This document shows, piece by piece, positions 17,982 through 27,055 of a DNA stretch of 52,562 bases. Position numbers and translations under genes: made by a program. The stretch is from positions 1 to 52,562 of the forward strand of contig JAPLKD010000112.1 in the NCBI GenBank assembly GCA_026388245.1, given 5' to 3'. How positions within the stretch are numbered: the first letter of the stretch is position 1; every line of letters starts with the position of its first letter. The notes beneath the pieces were generated by a model. It was not told the origin of the DNA. It saw only the letters and a program-made list of their open reading frames with translations, and made no database searches. The DNA comes from Pseudomonadota bacterium (lineage in GTDB: Bacteria; Desulfobacterota; Syntrophorhabdia; Syntrophorhabdales; Syntrophorhabdaceae).

Positions 17982-18542
17982 TTAGTCCTCCATTACATAT
18001 TTATTGAATTCGATTGGTTTATAGGTATACACGGTACCATTAATGGTGTAGACAGGTTGTCCTTCCACGAGAAGTTGAACCTTCTTCGCATCCTTGAAGC
18101 TCAGCAAAAAGGAATTGATGATTGAATAAACCGTTATTATTTCCTTTGCCGGCTCGGCCTTTTCTCCAAGAATGTCTTTTGACAGATTGAGGTATATCGT
18201 ACCATCCCCGTCAGATGCAAACTCGTAAAGGGAAGTGTTTTCGGGGATGTTCTTTTCCTTCTTCAATTCTCTTATGATGATATGCGCTCTTTCCTTCTCT
18301 GGTACACCTTTCTTCACTTCCAGTATTTTTTTTTCAAGTTTCTCCATATTTTTTGAATAACAGATGAAAATTTCGCTTTTTTCAAAGGGGATGATATCAA
18401 TTATAGATTCTCTTTGCCATAACTGTATGTGTCTGTTTAATATGATGATTACAGCAAAGACCGCAATGAGAATAAAGAGAATGATGAGACGCTTATGGCT
18501 TTTCGGCTTAAGCAGTTTTCTGTCATTTAATCGATTATTCAT
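17982..18542 (-). CDS. GerMN-domain protein, membrane anchored
   Basis: The 186-residue protein has a basic N-terminus, one membrane helix (about residues 19-37: LIILFILIAVFAVIIIL) and an outer domain with GVPEKERAHIIIREL, DGDGTIYLNLS, then IITVYSIINSFLLSFKDAKKVQLLVEG split over its length. This matches the GerMN domain of sporulation and envelope proteins, thought to act at the cell wall. No spore genes are near, so a general envelope role is more likely. The stop is directly followed by the serS start. Confidence 0.85.
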   Translation of the reverse strand: MNNRLNDRKLLKPKSHKRLIILFILIAVFAVIIILNRHIQLWQRESIIDIIPFEKSEIFICYSKNMEKLEKKILEVKKGVPEKERAHIIIRELKKEKNIPENTSLYEFASDGDGTIYLNLSKDILGEKAEPAKEIITVYSIINSFLLSFKDAKKVQLLVEGQPVYTINGTVYTYKPIEFNKYVMED

Positions 18543-18560
18543 AGCTAACCATACCAGAGG

Positions 18561-19121
18561 TCAAGGGTTACCGATTTCTTCGAGAAAATCCTTTGTTGTC
18601 ATTACCCTGAATATGGGATAAATGGCTGAATTTCTATAGGCATCCAGTGTGTTTTCGTGAATCTCTCTCTTGAAGGAAGCGCTCAAATCATCGAGGATTA
18701 TTGTATAAAAATCATGGCAAATGGCGTCGAAGGCTGTGGCGAGAACACAGAAATGGGTATTGATCCCACCAACCAGGACAGTATCAACATTCATTGTTCT
18801 TAAAGTTTGATCCAGGTCTGTCTTGAAAAAGGCGCTGAAACGTCTTTTCTCAAGGATAATATCAATGCTCTGAGGTCCAAGGTCTGAAAGGGGCTGTGTC
18901 CCGGCTGTTCCCCTCAACGCATGGGGTTTCATTCTTCCCCTGAATATGAAATCGTCTTTTAAAAAGCTGTCGCAGGCAAATATGACAGGTATAGCGAGGC
19001 TTCTGCATGTACTGAGAAAATCTCTCACGTACGGGATGATTTTTTCTTCCTCTTTATTCCCTGTTCTCTCTTTGCTGTAGTTGCCTTCAAGCATATCAAC
19101 AATAATAACCGCTGGTTTCAA
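18561..19121 (-). CDS. Isochorismatase-family cysteine hydrolase
   Basis: The 186-residue protein has the family catalytic triad in expected places: Asp9 in VIIVDM, Lys92 in EKRRFSAF and Cys125 in GGINTHFCVLATA. Relatives hydrolyse nicotinamide, N-carbamoyl amides or isochorismate. The substrate cannot be read from sequence, and nicotinamidase-specific metal residues are not evident. It is 18 bases upstream of the GerMN gene in the same direction. Confidence 0.88.
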   Translation of the reverse strand: MKPAVIIVDMLEGNYSKERTGNKEEEKIIPYVRDFLSTCRSLAIPVIFACDSFLKDDFIFRGRMKPHALRGTAGTQPLSDLGPQSIDIILEKRRFSAFFKTDLDQTLRTMNVDTVLVGGINTHFCVLATAFDAICHDFYTIILDDLSASFKREIHENTLDAYRNSAIYPIFRVMTTKDFLEEIGNP

Positions 19122-19129
19122 TGTCTGTC

Positions 19130-19204
19130 TCCTTTAATTCAAATTATCGTATACACGCAGGCTCCTGTCCGCCAGGGCCGAGGGGCAGGCGGGAAAGCCT
19201 GCGA
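19130..19204. repeat. Mosaic repeat between isochorismatase and tatD genes
   Basis: CGCAGGCTCCTGTCCGCC and AAGCCTGCGACTACC are pieces of the dispersed repeat also seen at 11473-11500 and 37080-37155. The repeat continues into the last codons of tatD. Confidence 0.55.
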
Positions 19205-20014
19205 CTACCTACTGCCTGCTGCTGACTGCTTCCTGTCTGCGACTACCCGACCTGTTAGAAAAAGTCTCTTAAAATTATCATGTATATGGGCGGCAATCTC
19301 TTCCACTCTTTTATTCTTTATTTGTGCAATTTTTTCAATGGTGTACTTCACATAATATGGCTCGTTCCTTTTGCCCCTGTGGGGATGCGGGGTTAAAAAC
19401 GGGGCATCAGTCTCTGCAAGCATCCTGTCCATGGGAAGATATTGGACGACTTCTACCAGTTTTTGTGCGCTGGTATATGTGATTGTGCCGGGAATCGATA
19501 TGTAAAAACCCATATCGAGCAGTTTCCTTGCCGCATCAAGGTCGTAAGAATAGCAGTGCATAACCCCTCCTGCATCGTTGCCTTTTGTTTCTCTGAGGAT
19601 TTGCAGGGTTTCGTCTTTGGCATTTCTTGAATGGACAATGATCGGGAGCTTTGCCTGTCCTGCCAGCTTTAACTGTTTTTTAAATGCATCTACCTGTATA
19701 TCCTTCGGGGAATAGTTCTTAAAAAAATCGAGCCCGATCTCACCGTACGCCACAATCTTGTTATGAGTGAGTGTTTTATTAATTTTCGGTATGAGGGCAT
19801 CGTTTAAGTCTCTGCTGTTGTGGGGGTGGATGCCTATTGCACCATAAACAGAGGGGTTTTCATCTATGAGTTGTATGACTTTTTCAAAGTATTTTTCCTC
19901 GGTACCGACTGTGAGTATGTAAACTAATCCTTCTTTAATACAGGTATCAATAACCTTTTTCCTGTCTTTTTCAAAAAGCTCCATTTCGAGGTGACAGTGA
20001 GAGTCGACAAACAT
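19205..20014 (-). CDS. tatD: TatD-family metal-dependent hydrolase
   Basis: TatD-family proteins are TIM-barrel metalloenzymes with DNase activity in characterised members. The start is placed at 20014, giving MFVDSHCHLE, because the HxH metal site belongs at the very N-terminus. In-frame upstream codons would add 21 unlikely residues. Other motifs are GEIGLDF, LPIIVHSR, GVMHCYS and ETDAPFLTPHPHRG. The family core ends at about NFKRLF, and the last 15 or so residues (LTGRVVADRKQSAAGSR) are encoded by the intergenic repeat, an added tail. Confidence 0.92.
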   Translation of the reverse strand: MFVDSHCHLEMELFEKDRKKVIDTCIKEGLVYILTVGTEEKYFEKVIQLIDENPSVYGAIGIHPHNSRDLNDALIPKINKTLTHNKIVAYGEIGLDFFKNYSPKDIQVDAFKKQLKLAGQAKLPIIVHSRNAKDETLQILRETKGNDAGGVMHCYSYDLDAARKLLDMGFYISIPGTITYTSAQKLVEVVQYLPMDRMLAETDAPFLTPHPHRGKRNEPYYVKYTIEKIAQIKNKRVEEIAAHIHDNFKRLFLTGRVVADRKQSAAGSR

Positions 20015-20204
20015 GTGTGATATATACCATAATTGGCTGATGTTAATCATCAAATAACCGGATATAAAAGCAATCACCAGGCACCAATATACAAATTACA
20101 AGCCAATATCCCCTTTTTGGTCATTGGAAATTGGTCATTGGTGATTATTTTTATGATATGATATACAGTCTTCTGTGCTTGCGGGTGCAGAAGGCTCAAC
20201 AGTG

Positions 20205-20290
20205 AACCGTTCAAGCCGCTCAAGCCGTTCAAGTAGTTCGGGCTGTTTGAACCGTTTAAGCGGTTTAAGCCGTTTGAACTTTTTGAGAGG
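20205..20290. repeat. Minisatellite of roughly 9-bp GAAC/CTT units
   Basis: Units such as TTCAAGCCG, CTCAAGCCG, TTCAAGTAG, TTTGAACCG and TTTAAGCCG follow each other for about 85 bases and end 8 bases before the start of the ArsA-like gene. A related array is at 33481-33575. Units alternate between a motif and its partial complement, so the array can fold. Confidence 0.75.
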
Positions 20291-20297
20291 GTTAGAA

Positions 20298-21248
20298 ATG
20301 GGTCTAAAGAATATAAACGACAGCAATGTTAAGTTGATTATGGTTGGAGGAAAAGGCGGTGTAGGTAAGACCACCTGCGCCTCAGCCATCGCTGTAAAGA
20401 TTGCCTCAGATGGTAAAAAGGTTCTTCTGATATCGAGTGATCCCACACCCTCATTATCCGATATCTTTGAGGTTGATATCGGGAGCAGGGAGGCCAGGAT
20501 TGATGATGCATTAGAATTATATGGCCTCGAGATATCGTCGGATGTTGTGTTGATGAGATGGAAGGAGAGATTCGGGAGAGAGATTTACGAGGTAATATCG
20601 TCTTTTGCCAGCGTAGATTATGATTTTGTTGACTATATTGGCACAGCCCCGGGTATTGAAGAAGAGTATATGTTGAGCTTCATTATAGAACTCGTGGAGA
20701 GCGGCAAATATGATGTGGTGGTCTGGGATACTGCACCTGCAGGGCATACCCTCCGATTGCTTCAGTTGCCACATTTATTTCTTAAACATCTTGAGGCTGC
20801 CACAAAGTTTTATATGAATATGTACAGTTACCTTGAAAAGCTGAAAGATATATCGGGTCTCAAGGGCTCAAAAAGGGCCCTCCTTGAAATTATAGGAAGC
20901 TGGGAGGCATTATCAGAGAGGATTGTTGATTTTATCAGGGATGGACAGCTTACAAAATATGTCATCATAACGATTCCTGAGGCGCTTGGCGTTAAGTTAA
21001 CGGAAAGGGTGATCAGAGAATTAGAAGAGAATCAATTAAAAGTGGAAAACATTGTCATTAACTATGTGGTGAAAGAGGCAGATTGTGCGTTTCACACGTT
21101 ACGCAAAAAGATGCAAAACCACTATATTGACCTCATAAAGAATACATACAGGGATATAAATGTAGTTATACTCTATCTGTCAGCGGAAGAGGTCAAGGGA
21201 ATGGAGAGAATAGCGGATGTGGGCAAGGCCTTGTTTGAGTATACATAG
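20298..21248 (+). CDS. ArsA/Get3-like P-loop ATPase
   Basis: The ATG at 20298 (GAGAGG 7 bases upstream) is chosen. Earlier in-frame codons would translate the minisatellite. The 316-residue protein has a deviant Walker A, GGKGGVGKTTCA (about residues 16-27), with the signature Lys of the ArsA/MinD class, DPTPSLSDIF as switch I and WDTAPAGHTLRLLQLP as the ArsA/Get3 switch II block. Family members power arsenite pumps or tail-anchored protein targeting. Only one ATPase domain is present and no ars genes are near, so the cargo is unknown. Confidence 0.88.
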   Translation: MGLKNINDSNVKLIMVGGKGGVGKTTCASAIAVKIASDGKKVLLISSDPTPSLSDIFEVDIGSREARIDDALELYGLEISSDVVLMRWKERFGREIYEVISSFASVDYDFVDYIGTAPGIEEEYMLSFIIELVESGKYDVVVWDTAPAGHTLRLLQLPHLFLKHLEAATKFYMNMYSYLEKLKDISGLKGSKRALLEIIGSWEALSERIVDFIRDGQLTKYVIITIPEALGVKLTERVIRELEENQLKVENIVINYVVKEADCAFHTLRKKMQNHYIDLIKNTYRDINVVILYLSAEEVKGMERIADVGKALFEYT

Positions 21249-21249
21249 C

Positions 21250-21345
21250 AGAAATCTGTTTCTTTTGTTTCTATGGTTTCTTTAGTTTCTTTAGTCAGCG
21301 AACCGGAGAAACAAGAAAAACAAAAGAAACCAGAGAAACACGGTG
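21250..21345. repeat. Imperfect inverted repeat of TTTCTTT / AAAGAAA units
   Basis: TGTTTCTTTTGTTTCTATGG with further TTTCTTTAG units is mirrored by GGAGAAACAAGAAAAACAAA and AGAAACCAGAGAAACA. The two arms could pair over some 35 bases. It fills the gap between the ArsA-like gene and rsmD and may act as a weak transcription end or stem in a read-through mRNA. Confidence 0.55.
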
Positions 21346-21363
21346 AAATAAAGTGTAGTTAAT

Positions 21364-21960
21364 ATGATCAGGATTAAAATCACAGGTGGCAATTTAAAGG
21401 GCAGAGCCATTACTGTCCCGGAGAACGATGTGGCCCGTTATACCTCTTCAAAGGTGAGAGAAGCAATATTTGCCATGACAGGGGATGTCACAGGTCTGAG
21501 GACGCTTGATCTGTTTGCCGGTTCAGGTTCTTTTACCATCGAGTCGCTCAGCAGAGGCGCCGCCACAGCCACTTGCGTAGAAAAAGATAAGCAGATGGTG
21601 AATACACTCAAGACGAATTTTTCCACACTTTCCTTAGAAAAAAATTGTTTTGTATTGAACATGGATGTAAGATATGCAATACCATTTCTTTATAAAAGGG
21701 CATTAAACTATGATATAATCTTTATGGATCCTCCCTATGAACAGGAATTTATTCCAGAGACCATGGCGCTTTTACAGAAATATGTTATTTACCATAAGGA
21801 TACGGTGTTCATATTGGAATACTCAAAAAGGGAATCACCCCTTGTTTCACTAACAGATGGCTGGAACAAACGAGCAACCAGGAGATATGGGGATACTGTT
21901 ATTAGTATTTTAGACATGCCTGACAGGGGTGAAGAAAGGCAATTAAGAATTATGAATTAA
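21364..21960 (+). CDS. rsmD: 16S rRNA (guanine-966-N2) methyltransferase RsmD
   Basis: RsmD methylates G966 of 16S rRNA with SAM. The 198-residue protein has ITGGNLKGRAI at the start, the SAM motif LDLFAGSGSFTIESLSRGA and the catalytic IIFMDPPYEQ. The gene is followed 10 bases later by coaD, a common pairing in bacteria. Confidence 0.93.
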   Translation: MIRIKITGGNLKGRAITVPENDVARYTSSKVREAIFAMTGDVTGLRTLDLFAGSGSFTIESLSRGAATATCVEKDKQMVNTLKTNFSTLSLEKNCFVLNMDVRYAIPFLYKRALNYDIIFMDPPYEQEFIPETMALLQKYVIYHKDTVFILEYSKRESPLVSLTDGWNKRATRRYGDTVISILDMPDRGEERQLRIMN

Positions 21961-21970
21961 GGAGTTTATC

Positions 21971-22459
21971 ATGAAGCAAAGGATAGCGGTCTATCCGGGT
22001 TCTTTTGATCCAATTACCTATGGACATATGGATATTTTAATGAGGAGTCTTGAGCTTTTCGATAAGGTTATTATGGCAGTGGCATATAATATCGAAAAAA
22101 AAGGTCTTTTTACCGTGGAAGAGCGAAAGGATTTAATCAGGAAGGCTGTAAACGGAAATGAGCATGTCATCGTAGACAGCTTCGCAGGATTACTTGTGGA
22201 TTATGTTAAGAAGGTCAACTCCCGGTTTGTTGTAAGGGGATTGCGGGCAATGAGTGACTTTGAGTATGAATTCCAGATGGCCTCCATGAACAGGAATCTC
22301 AATAAGGATATGGATACAATATTCATGATGACGAGCAAGGATTATTTCTTCATAAGCTCCCGAACGATTAAAGAGGTGGCAAGCTTTGGCGGTTGTGTTG
22401 ATGGACTCGTGCCGGCAGTTGTCGGGAAGAGTCTGAAGGAGAAATTTTCAATAAAATGA
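21971..22459 (+). CDS. coaD: Phosphopantetheine adenylyltransferase
   Basis: CoaD makes dephospho-CoA from 4'-phosphopantetheine and ATP. The 162-residue protein has the nucleotidyltransferase motif YPGSFDPITYGHMDI (residues 8-22), FVVRGLRAMSDFEYEFQMA and the ISSRTIKEVA block. It overlaps the NfeD gene by four bases (ATGA), and a clear ribosome-binding site precedes it. coaBC is 3.3 kb further on the same strand. Confidence 0.96.
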   Translation: MKQRIAVYPGSFDPITYGHMDILMRSLELFDKVIMAVAYNIEKKGLFTVEERKDLIRKAVNGNEHVIVDSFAGLLVDYVKKVNSRFVVRGLRAMSDFEYEFQMASMNRNLNKDMDTIFMMTSKDYFFISSRTIKEVASFGGCVDGLVPAVVGKSLKEKFSIK

Positions 22460-23745
22460 GAAGGAATCCTGAATTTACGTTTCGTGCTTTTAGTTTGTTT
22501 TTCGCTATTACTGTTTTTTTGACTGCATCTCTTGCCTATGCCGGTGATGTCTATGTTATCAAAGTCCAGAGCGCCATTCAGCCTCCGGTTGCAGGTTTCA
22601 TAGCAGAATCCATTACAAAGGCCGAACAGAATAACGGGGATGCCCTCATAATCCTCCTCGATACACCGGGCGGTCTCGACACATCCATGAGGGATATCGT
22701 AAAGAGTATCATGGAGTCGAATATTCCCGTTATTGTCTACGTACACCCTTCGGGTGCGCGGGCAGCATCCGCAGGGAGTATTATTCTTCTTGCATCACAT
22801 ATCGCCGCGATGACCCCGGGAACAAACGTTGGTGCTGCCCATCCTGTCACAATAGGAAAAGACAAAGTTGACAAGGAAATGATGGACAAGGTTGTTAATG
22901 ATGCCGAGGCATATGTGAGGAGCATTGCAGCTAAAAGGGGGAGAAATATCGAATGGGCTGCAAAGTCTGTGAAGGAAAGTGCATCCATACCTGCAAAAGA
23001 TGCCCTTGATAAAAATGTGGTAGACATTGTGGCGGAGAGCATGGATGACCTTCTGCTAAAGGCCGATGGAAGGACCGTTGAAACAAAGAAGGGTAAAGTG
23101 GTGTTGAAATTAAAAGGAAAGAAAAAGGTCGAAATAGACATGCCCTTTAAATATAAATTCCTTTCTTACCTCAGTGACCCGAATGTTGCTTATCTACTCA
23201 TGATGATAGGGATTTACGGGATACTTTTCGAGATATACAGCCCAGGCTCTATATTTCCCGGTGTCGTTGGAGGGATTTCTATCATACTGGCGCTTTACGC
23301 ATTTCAAACTATTCCCATAACCTTTGCAGGCGTTTTTCTCATTCTTCTTGGTATAGTATTTTTTATACTCGAGCTTAAGATAATAAGTCATGGGGTGTTG
23401 GGCGTTGCGGGGATCATCTCGATTGTCATAGGTTCCGTAATGCTTATTGATCTTCCCCGCAGTATTTTTGCCATATCATGGAAGAGCATCATTGCTGTGG
23501 CGATACTCTCTGGTATATTTTTCTTTGGTGTGCTATCGTATGCAATTAAAGCGCAGCTTTCAAAGGTCAAGACCGGTAAGGAGGGTCTTATCGGTGAGAC
23601 AGGGGTAGCCCTGACAGATGTTTTTAAGGACGGTAAAATTGTTGTGCATGGAGAGATATGGAATGCGAGAAGTGACGAGCAGATTAACAAAGGGGACAGG
23701 GTAGTTGTAGCAGGTGTAGAGGGACTTATGCTTGTAGTAAAGTAG
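22456..23745 (+). CDS. NfeD-type membrane serine protease (ClpP class)
   Basis: The 429-residue protein has a signal peptide (about 1-28), a ClpP-like protease domain (DTPGGLDTSMRDI, then GARAASAGSIILLASH with the catalytic Ser, then the AKRGRNIEWAAKSV helix), four or five membrane helices (about 235-350) and a C-terminal OB-fold NfeD domain. The long NfeD type cleaves C-terminal parts of partner stomatins in archaea. The partner slipin is the next gene, the usual nfeD-slipin order, which supports a shared membrane role. Confidence 0.93.
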   Translation: MRRNPEFTFRAFSLFFAITVFLTASLAYAGDVYVIKVQSAIQPPVAGFIAESITKAEQNNGDALIILLDTPGGLDTSMRDIVKSIMESNIPVIVYVHPSGARAASAGSIILLASHIAAMTPGTNVGAAHPVTIGKDKVDKEMMDKVVNDAEAYVRSIAAKRGRNIEWAAKSVKESASIPAKDALDKNVVDIVAESMDDLLLKADGRTVETKKGKVVLKLKGKKKVEIDMPFKYKFLSYLSDPNVAYLLMMIGIYGILFEIYSPGSIFPGVVGGISIILALYAFQTIPITFAGVFLILLGIVFFILELKIISHGVLGVAGIISIVIGSVMLIDLPRSIFAISWKSIIAVAILSGIFFFGVLSYAIKAQLSKVKTGKEGLIGETGVALTDVFKDGKIVVHGEIWNARSDEQINKGDRVVVAGVEGLMLVVK

Positions 23746-23841
23746 GTAGCGAGCCTCGCGAGTGAGAGGGGGTGGCTCCGACGGCTTTGCCGGCGGAGGG
23801 GGCGACGCAAGCCCCATAAATTGTAAAAAGGGAGGATGGTT

Positions 23842-24591
23842 ATGATACCGATTTATCTTTTTGTTATTATCATCATAGTGTTTTTTCTTGCCAGTGCAAT
23901 CAAGATTTTGAATGAATATGAGAGAGGCGTTATATTCAGGCTCGGCAGGGTCCTCGGCGCTCCGAAAGGACCGGGACTTATTATCCTGATCCCTATCGTA
24001 GACAGGATGGTAAAGGTGAGCTTGAGGACCGTCGTTCTGGATATCCCCCCCCAGGATGTCATAACAAAGGACAATGTGTCGATAAAAGTGAATGCCGTCG
24101 TCTATTTCAGGGTTATCGATTCATTAAAGGCGATAATAGATGTGGAGAATTATCTCTATGCAACGAGCCAGCTTTCGCAAACCACGCTTCGAAGCGTATT
24201 GGGCCAGGCGGAACTCGATGACCTTCTGTCGCATAGAGAGAAAATAAACGAGCGGTTGCAGGAAATCCTGGATGCTCATACAGAATCGTGGGGTATTAAA
24301 GTCTCCAATGTGGAGGTTAAGAACGTAGACCTGCCACAGGAGATGCAGCGGGCAATCGCTCGACAAGCTGAGGCAGAGCGTGAGAGAAGGGCAAAAATTA
24401 TCGGTGCCGAGGGTGAATTTCAAGCCTCCACGAAACTCGCCGATGCCTCTGATATACTCTCAAGGAACCCGATGGCATTACAACTGCGCTACATGCAAAC
24501 ATTGATCGAAATTTCTCAGGAGAAGAACTCTACAATCATATTCCCGCTCCCCATTGATCTTATAAAAATGTTTATGGAGAAGGAGAAGTAA
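23842..24591 (+). CDS. Slipin/stomatin-like SPFH-domain protein
   Basis: The start is placed at the second ATG (23842), because GGGAGG at 23830-23835 lies 6 bases before it and directly touches the first ATG. The 249-residue protein has one N-terminal membrane helix, then the SPFH/band-7 domain ([52 protein letters not shown]), an assembly helix ([20 protein letters not shown]) and a short tail. It scaffolds membrane microdomains. The preceding NfeD protease is its usual partner. It overlaps dacA by one base. Confidence 0.93.
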   Translation: MIPIYLFVIIIIVFFLASAIKILNEYERGVIFRLGRVLGAPKGPGLIILIPIVDRMVKVSLRTVVLDIPPQDVITKDNVSIKVNAVVYFRVIDSLKAIIDVENYLYATSQLSQTTLRSVLGQAELDDLLSHREKINERLQEILDAHTESWGIKVSNVEVKNVDLPQEMQRAIARQAEAERERRAKIIGAEGEFQASTKLADASDILSRNPMALQLRYMQTLIEISQEKNSTIIFPLPIDLIKMFMEKEK

Positions 24592-25787
24592 TGAAAAAAT
24601 GGTTTGTTGTTCTATTAGTGCTGTTATTCTGGATAACGCTGGCAGATGCAACGCCTGCACAAAAAAAGAAGATGCCTGTGGGGAAGAGGGTGTCAACGGC
24701 AAAGGTGCAGGCCGCGAAGGAAGGCCCTTACAAGGCATATATCGTTGTCGAAGGCAGCACAGGCAAGGTGCTTGAAGGCGAAAATGCCAACGCAAAGCGC
24801 CCACCGGCCAGCGTCACGAAGCTCATGCTTGCTTGTGTTGTGCTGGACAAGGTTGCAAAAGGAGAAATTAACTTAACAGACAAAATAACGGCCTCAAAAG
24901 AGGCATCAAAGATCGGCGGAAGCCAGGTATATCTCAAAGAAGGCGAAGTATTTACCTTAGAAGAAATGATGAAGGCAACCCTCGTAGCATCGGCGAACGA
25001 TGCTGCATATGCCATTGCGGAGCACGTTGGCGGCAGTAAGGAAGAATTCGTCAGATTGATGAACGAAAAGGCTAAAGCCCTTGGCATGGCCGATTCGGAA
25101 TTCCATTCGCCCCATGGTCTCCCCCCTGCAAAGGGCCAGCAGGAAGACCTTTCATCCTGTAACGATCTTGTAATTCTGGCAAGGGAGCTTTTAAAATATC
25201 CTAAACTTCTCGAATGGACCTCAATCAAGACAGAAGGTTTCAGAGACGACAAGTTTACCATGAATAACCATAACAAGCTTCTCGTGAGGATGCCGGGGCT
25301 CGTTGACGGAATGAAGACTGGTTATTACAGGGAAACAGGTTTCAATGTTGTGGCCACTGCAAAGAAGGGCGATCTCCGGTTCATCATTGTTGTCATGGGG
25401 AGTCCCAATGCCAAAATAAGAGATAATGTGGCAATGGAGAAGTTCAAAAAAGCCTTTTCCCAGTATAAGATCCTGAATGTGGTGAAGAAAGGAGAGGTGA
25501 TTGACAAAGACATTATACTTGAAGATGGTAAATACAGGAAAATAAAGGGGGTCGCTAATGCAAATTTCCTGTACCCCATGCCAAGCGATAAAAAGGGGAC
25601 TGTAAAGAAAGAGATTGTTGTGCCTGAGAAAATAAAGGGCGAGGTAAAGGAAGGGCAGAAGCTTGGAGAGCTTGTGATAAAGCTTGAAAATGAACAGATC
25701 GGGAAGGTGGATATTGTTTCTCCTGTTTATGTGCCCAAGGCAAACCTGTTTACCAGACTCATAAGAAAGATAGGTTTTAATCTATAA
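24591..25787 (+). CDS. dacA: D-alanyl-D-alanine carboxypeptidase (PBP5/6 type)
   Basis: It trims the terminal D-Ala of peptidoglycan stem peptides in the periplasm. The 398-residue protein has a signal peptide (about 1-20), SxxK at Ser74-Lys77 (PASVTKLM), SxN at 134-136 (ASANDAAY) and KTG near residue 244 (DGMKTGYY). A PBP5 C-terminal beta domain and an amphipathic end (LFTRLIRKIGFNL) follow, the latter fit to bind the membrane surface. The ATG overlaps the slipin stop codon (TAATG). Confidence 0.95.
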   Translation: MKKWFVVLLVLLFWITLADATPAQKKKMPVGKRVSTAKVQAAKEGPYKAYIVVEGSTGKVLEGENANAKRPPASVTKLMLACVVLDKVAKGEINLTDKITASKEASKIGGSQVYLKEGEVFTLEEMMKATLVASANDAAYAIAEHVGGSKEEFVRLMNEKAKALGMADSEFHSPHGLPPAKGQQEDLSSCNDLVILARELLKYPKLLEWTSIKTEGFRDDKFTMNNHNKLLVRMPGLVDGMKTGYYRETGFNVVATAKKGDLRFIIVVMGSPNAKIRDNVAMEKFKKAFSQYKILNVVKKGEVIDKDIILEDGKYRKIKGVANANFLYPMPSDKKGTVKKEIVVPEKIKGEVKEGQKLGELVIKLENEQIGKVDIVSPVYVPKANLFTRLIRKIGFNL

Positions 25788-25805
25788 GCATAAGGACGAT
25801 GGTAT

Positions 25806-27053
25806 ATGGATAAGCAATTTACAATGTTAAAAGGCAAAGAGATTATAGTCGGGATTACAGGCGGGATTGCAGCCTATAAAACAGCTGAATTGGTGAGGGA
25901 ACTCACGAAAAAGGGCGCTAATGCCCATGTGGTTATGACGAAACATGCAATGGAATTCGTAACGCCCCTCACGTTCCAGACGATTTCTGGTAATCCTGTC
26001 ATCCATGAGATGTTTGAACTCTTTAAGGGTTCAAAAATAGGACACATTACCCTTTCAGACATTGCAGACCAGATGGTGATAGTCCCAGCTACAGCCAATA
26101 TTATTGGGAAAATAGCTAACGGCGTGGCTGATGATTTTTTAACTACGATGGTAATGGCTACTACAGTCCCCATCCTTTTTGTCCCTTCTATGAACACCAA
26201 GATGTGGGAAAGCAAGATGGTGCAGATGAACATAGAAAAGCTGAAGGAAGCCGGATATGACTTTTTGGAACCGGGTGTGGGTGATCTTGCCTGTGGAACC
26301 GTTGGTAAGGGGAGGCTCCCTACCATCCAGGATATCCTTGAGAAAATGGAAGATATATTTACTGTAAAAGATCTTGTGAATGAAAGAATCCTCGTGACTG
26401 CCGGTCCGACGGCAGAATTTGTCGACCCCGTGAGGTGTATAACAAACAGGTCGTCAGGCAAGATGGGGTATGCCATCGCAAAAATTGCCCGGAGAAGGGG
26501 GGCTGAGGTAATACTCATTACAGGGCAGACCCATCTTCCCCCGCCGAGGAATGACATAGATATAGTTAAGGTTATCACTGCATGTGAGATGAGGGATGCC
26601 GTTATGGAGCATTACAGGCATTGTACTATTATTATTAAGGCTGCAGCGGTAGCAGATTTTAAGTGTTCCACTGAAAATTGTAACAAGATAAAAAAGAAAG
26701 GCGATGATACTGTAATGATCCTGGAACTTACAAAGAACCCCGATATTATCGGAGAACTGGGAATGATAAAAGAACACAGGATTCTCGTAGGTTTTGCAGC
26801 TGAAACAGAAAATATCCTTGAGAATGCCTCGGAGAAATTGAAAAAGAAAAATCTGGATTTGATTGTTGCAAATGATGTTGGCAAGAGTGGCATTGGTTTT
26901 GGTTCTGACAATAATGAAGTAATAATTGTTGAGACCTCGGGTCGTGCTAAACACGTTCCAATCATGGCCAAAGAGGAAATTGCGAATATCATCCTCGATT
27001 CTGTTAAAAAGATAATGAAAAAGAGGAAAAGAGTCAAAGAGGATTGGTACTGA
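25806..27053 (+). CDS. coaBC: Bifunctional phosphopantothenoylcysteine decarboxylase/synthetase
   Basis: CoaBC performs two steps of CoA synthesis. The 415-residue chain has the flavin-binding CoaC half (VGITGGIAAYKTAELVREL; catalytic His in TPLTFQTISGNPVIHEMF; PSMNTKMWESK; cysteine loop GDLACGTVGKGRL) and the CoaB half (VTAGPTAEFVDPVRCITN; SSGKMGYAIAK; KAAAVADF; a KKK motif). coaD lies upstream on the same strand. AAGGA precedes the ATG by about 9 bases. Confidence 0.96.
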   Translation: MDKQFTMLKGKEIIVGITGGIAAYKTAELVRELTKKGANAHVVMTKHAMEFVTPLTFQTISGNPVIHEMFELFKGSKIGHITLSDIADQMVIVPATANIIGKIANGVADDFLTTMVMATTVPILFVPSMNTKMWESKMVQMNIEKLKEAGYDFLEPGVGDLACGTVGKGRLPTIQDILEKMEDIFTVKDLVNERILVTAGPTAEFVDPVRCITNRSSGKMGYAIAKIARRRGAEVILITGQTHLPPPRNDIDIVKVITACEMRDAVMEHYRHCTIIIKAAAVADFKCSTENCNKIKKKGDDTVMILELTKNPDIIGELGMIKEHRILVGFAAETENILENASEKLKKKNLDLIVANDVGKSGIGFGSDNNEVIIVETSGRAKHVPIMAKEEIANIILDSVKKIMKKRKRVKEDWY

Positions 27054-27055
27054 TA

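Noticed and set aside
20175-20297. N-terminal extension of the ArsA-like protein rich in Ser, Arg and Leu
   Set aside because: It is a translation of the minisatellite. The ATG at 20298 has a ribosome-binding site and begins the family-like sequence.
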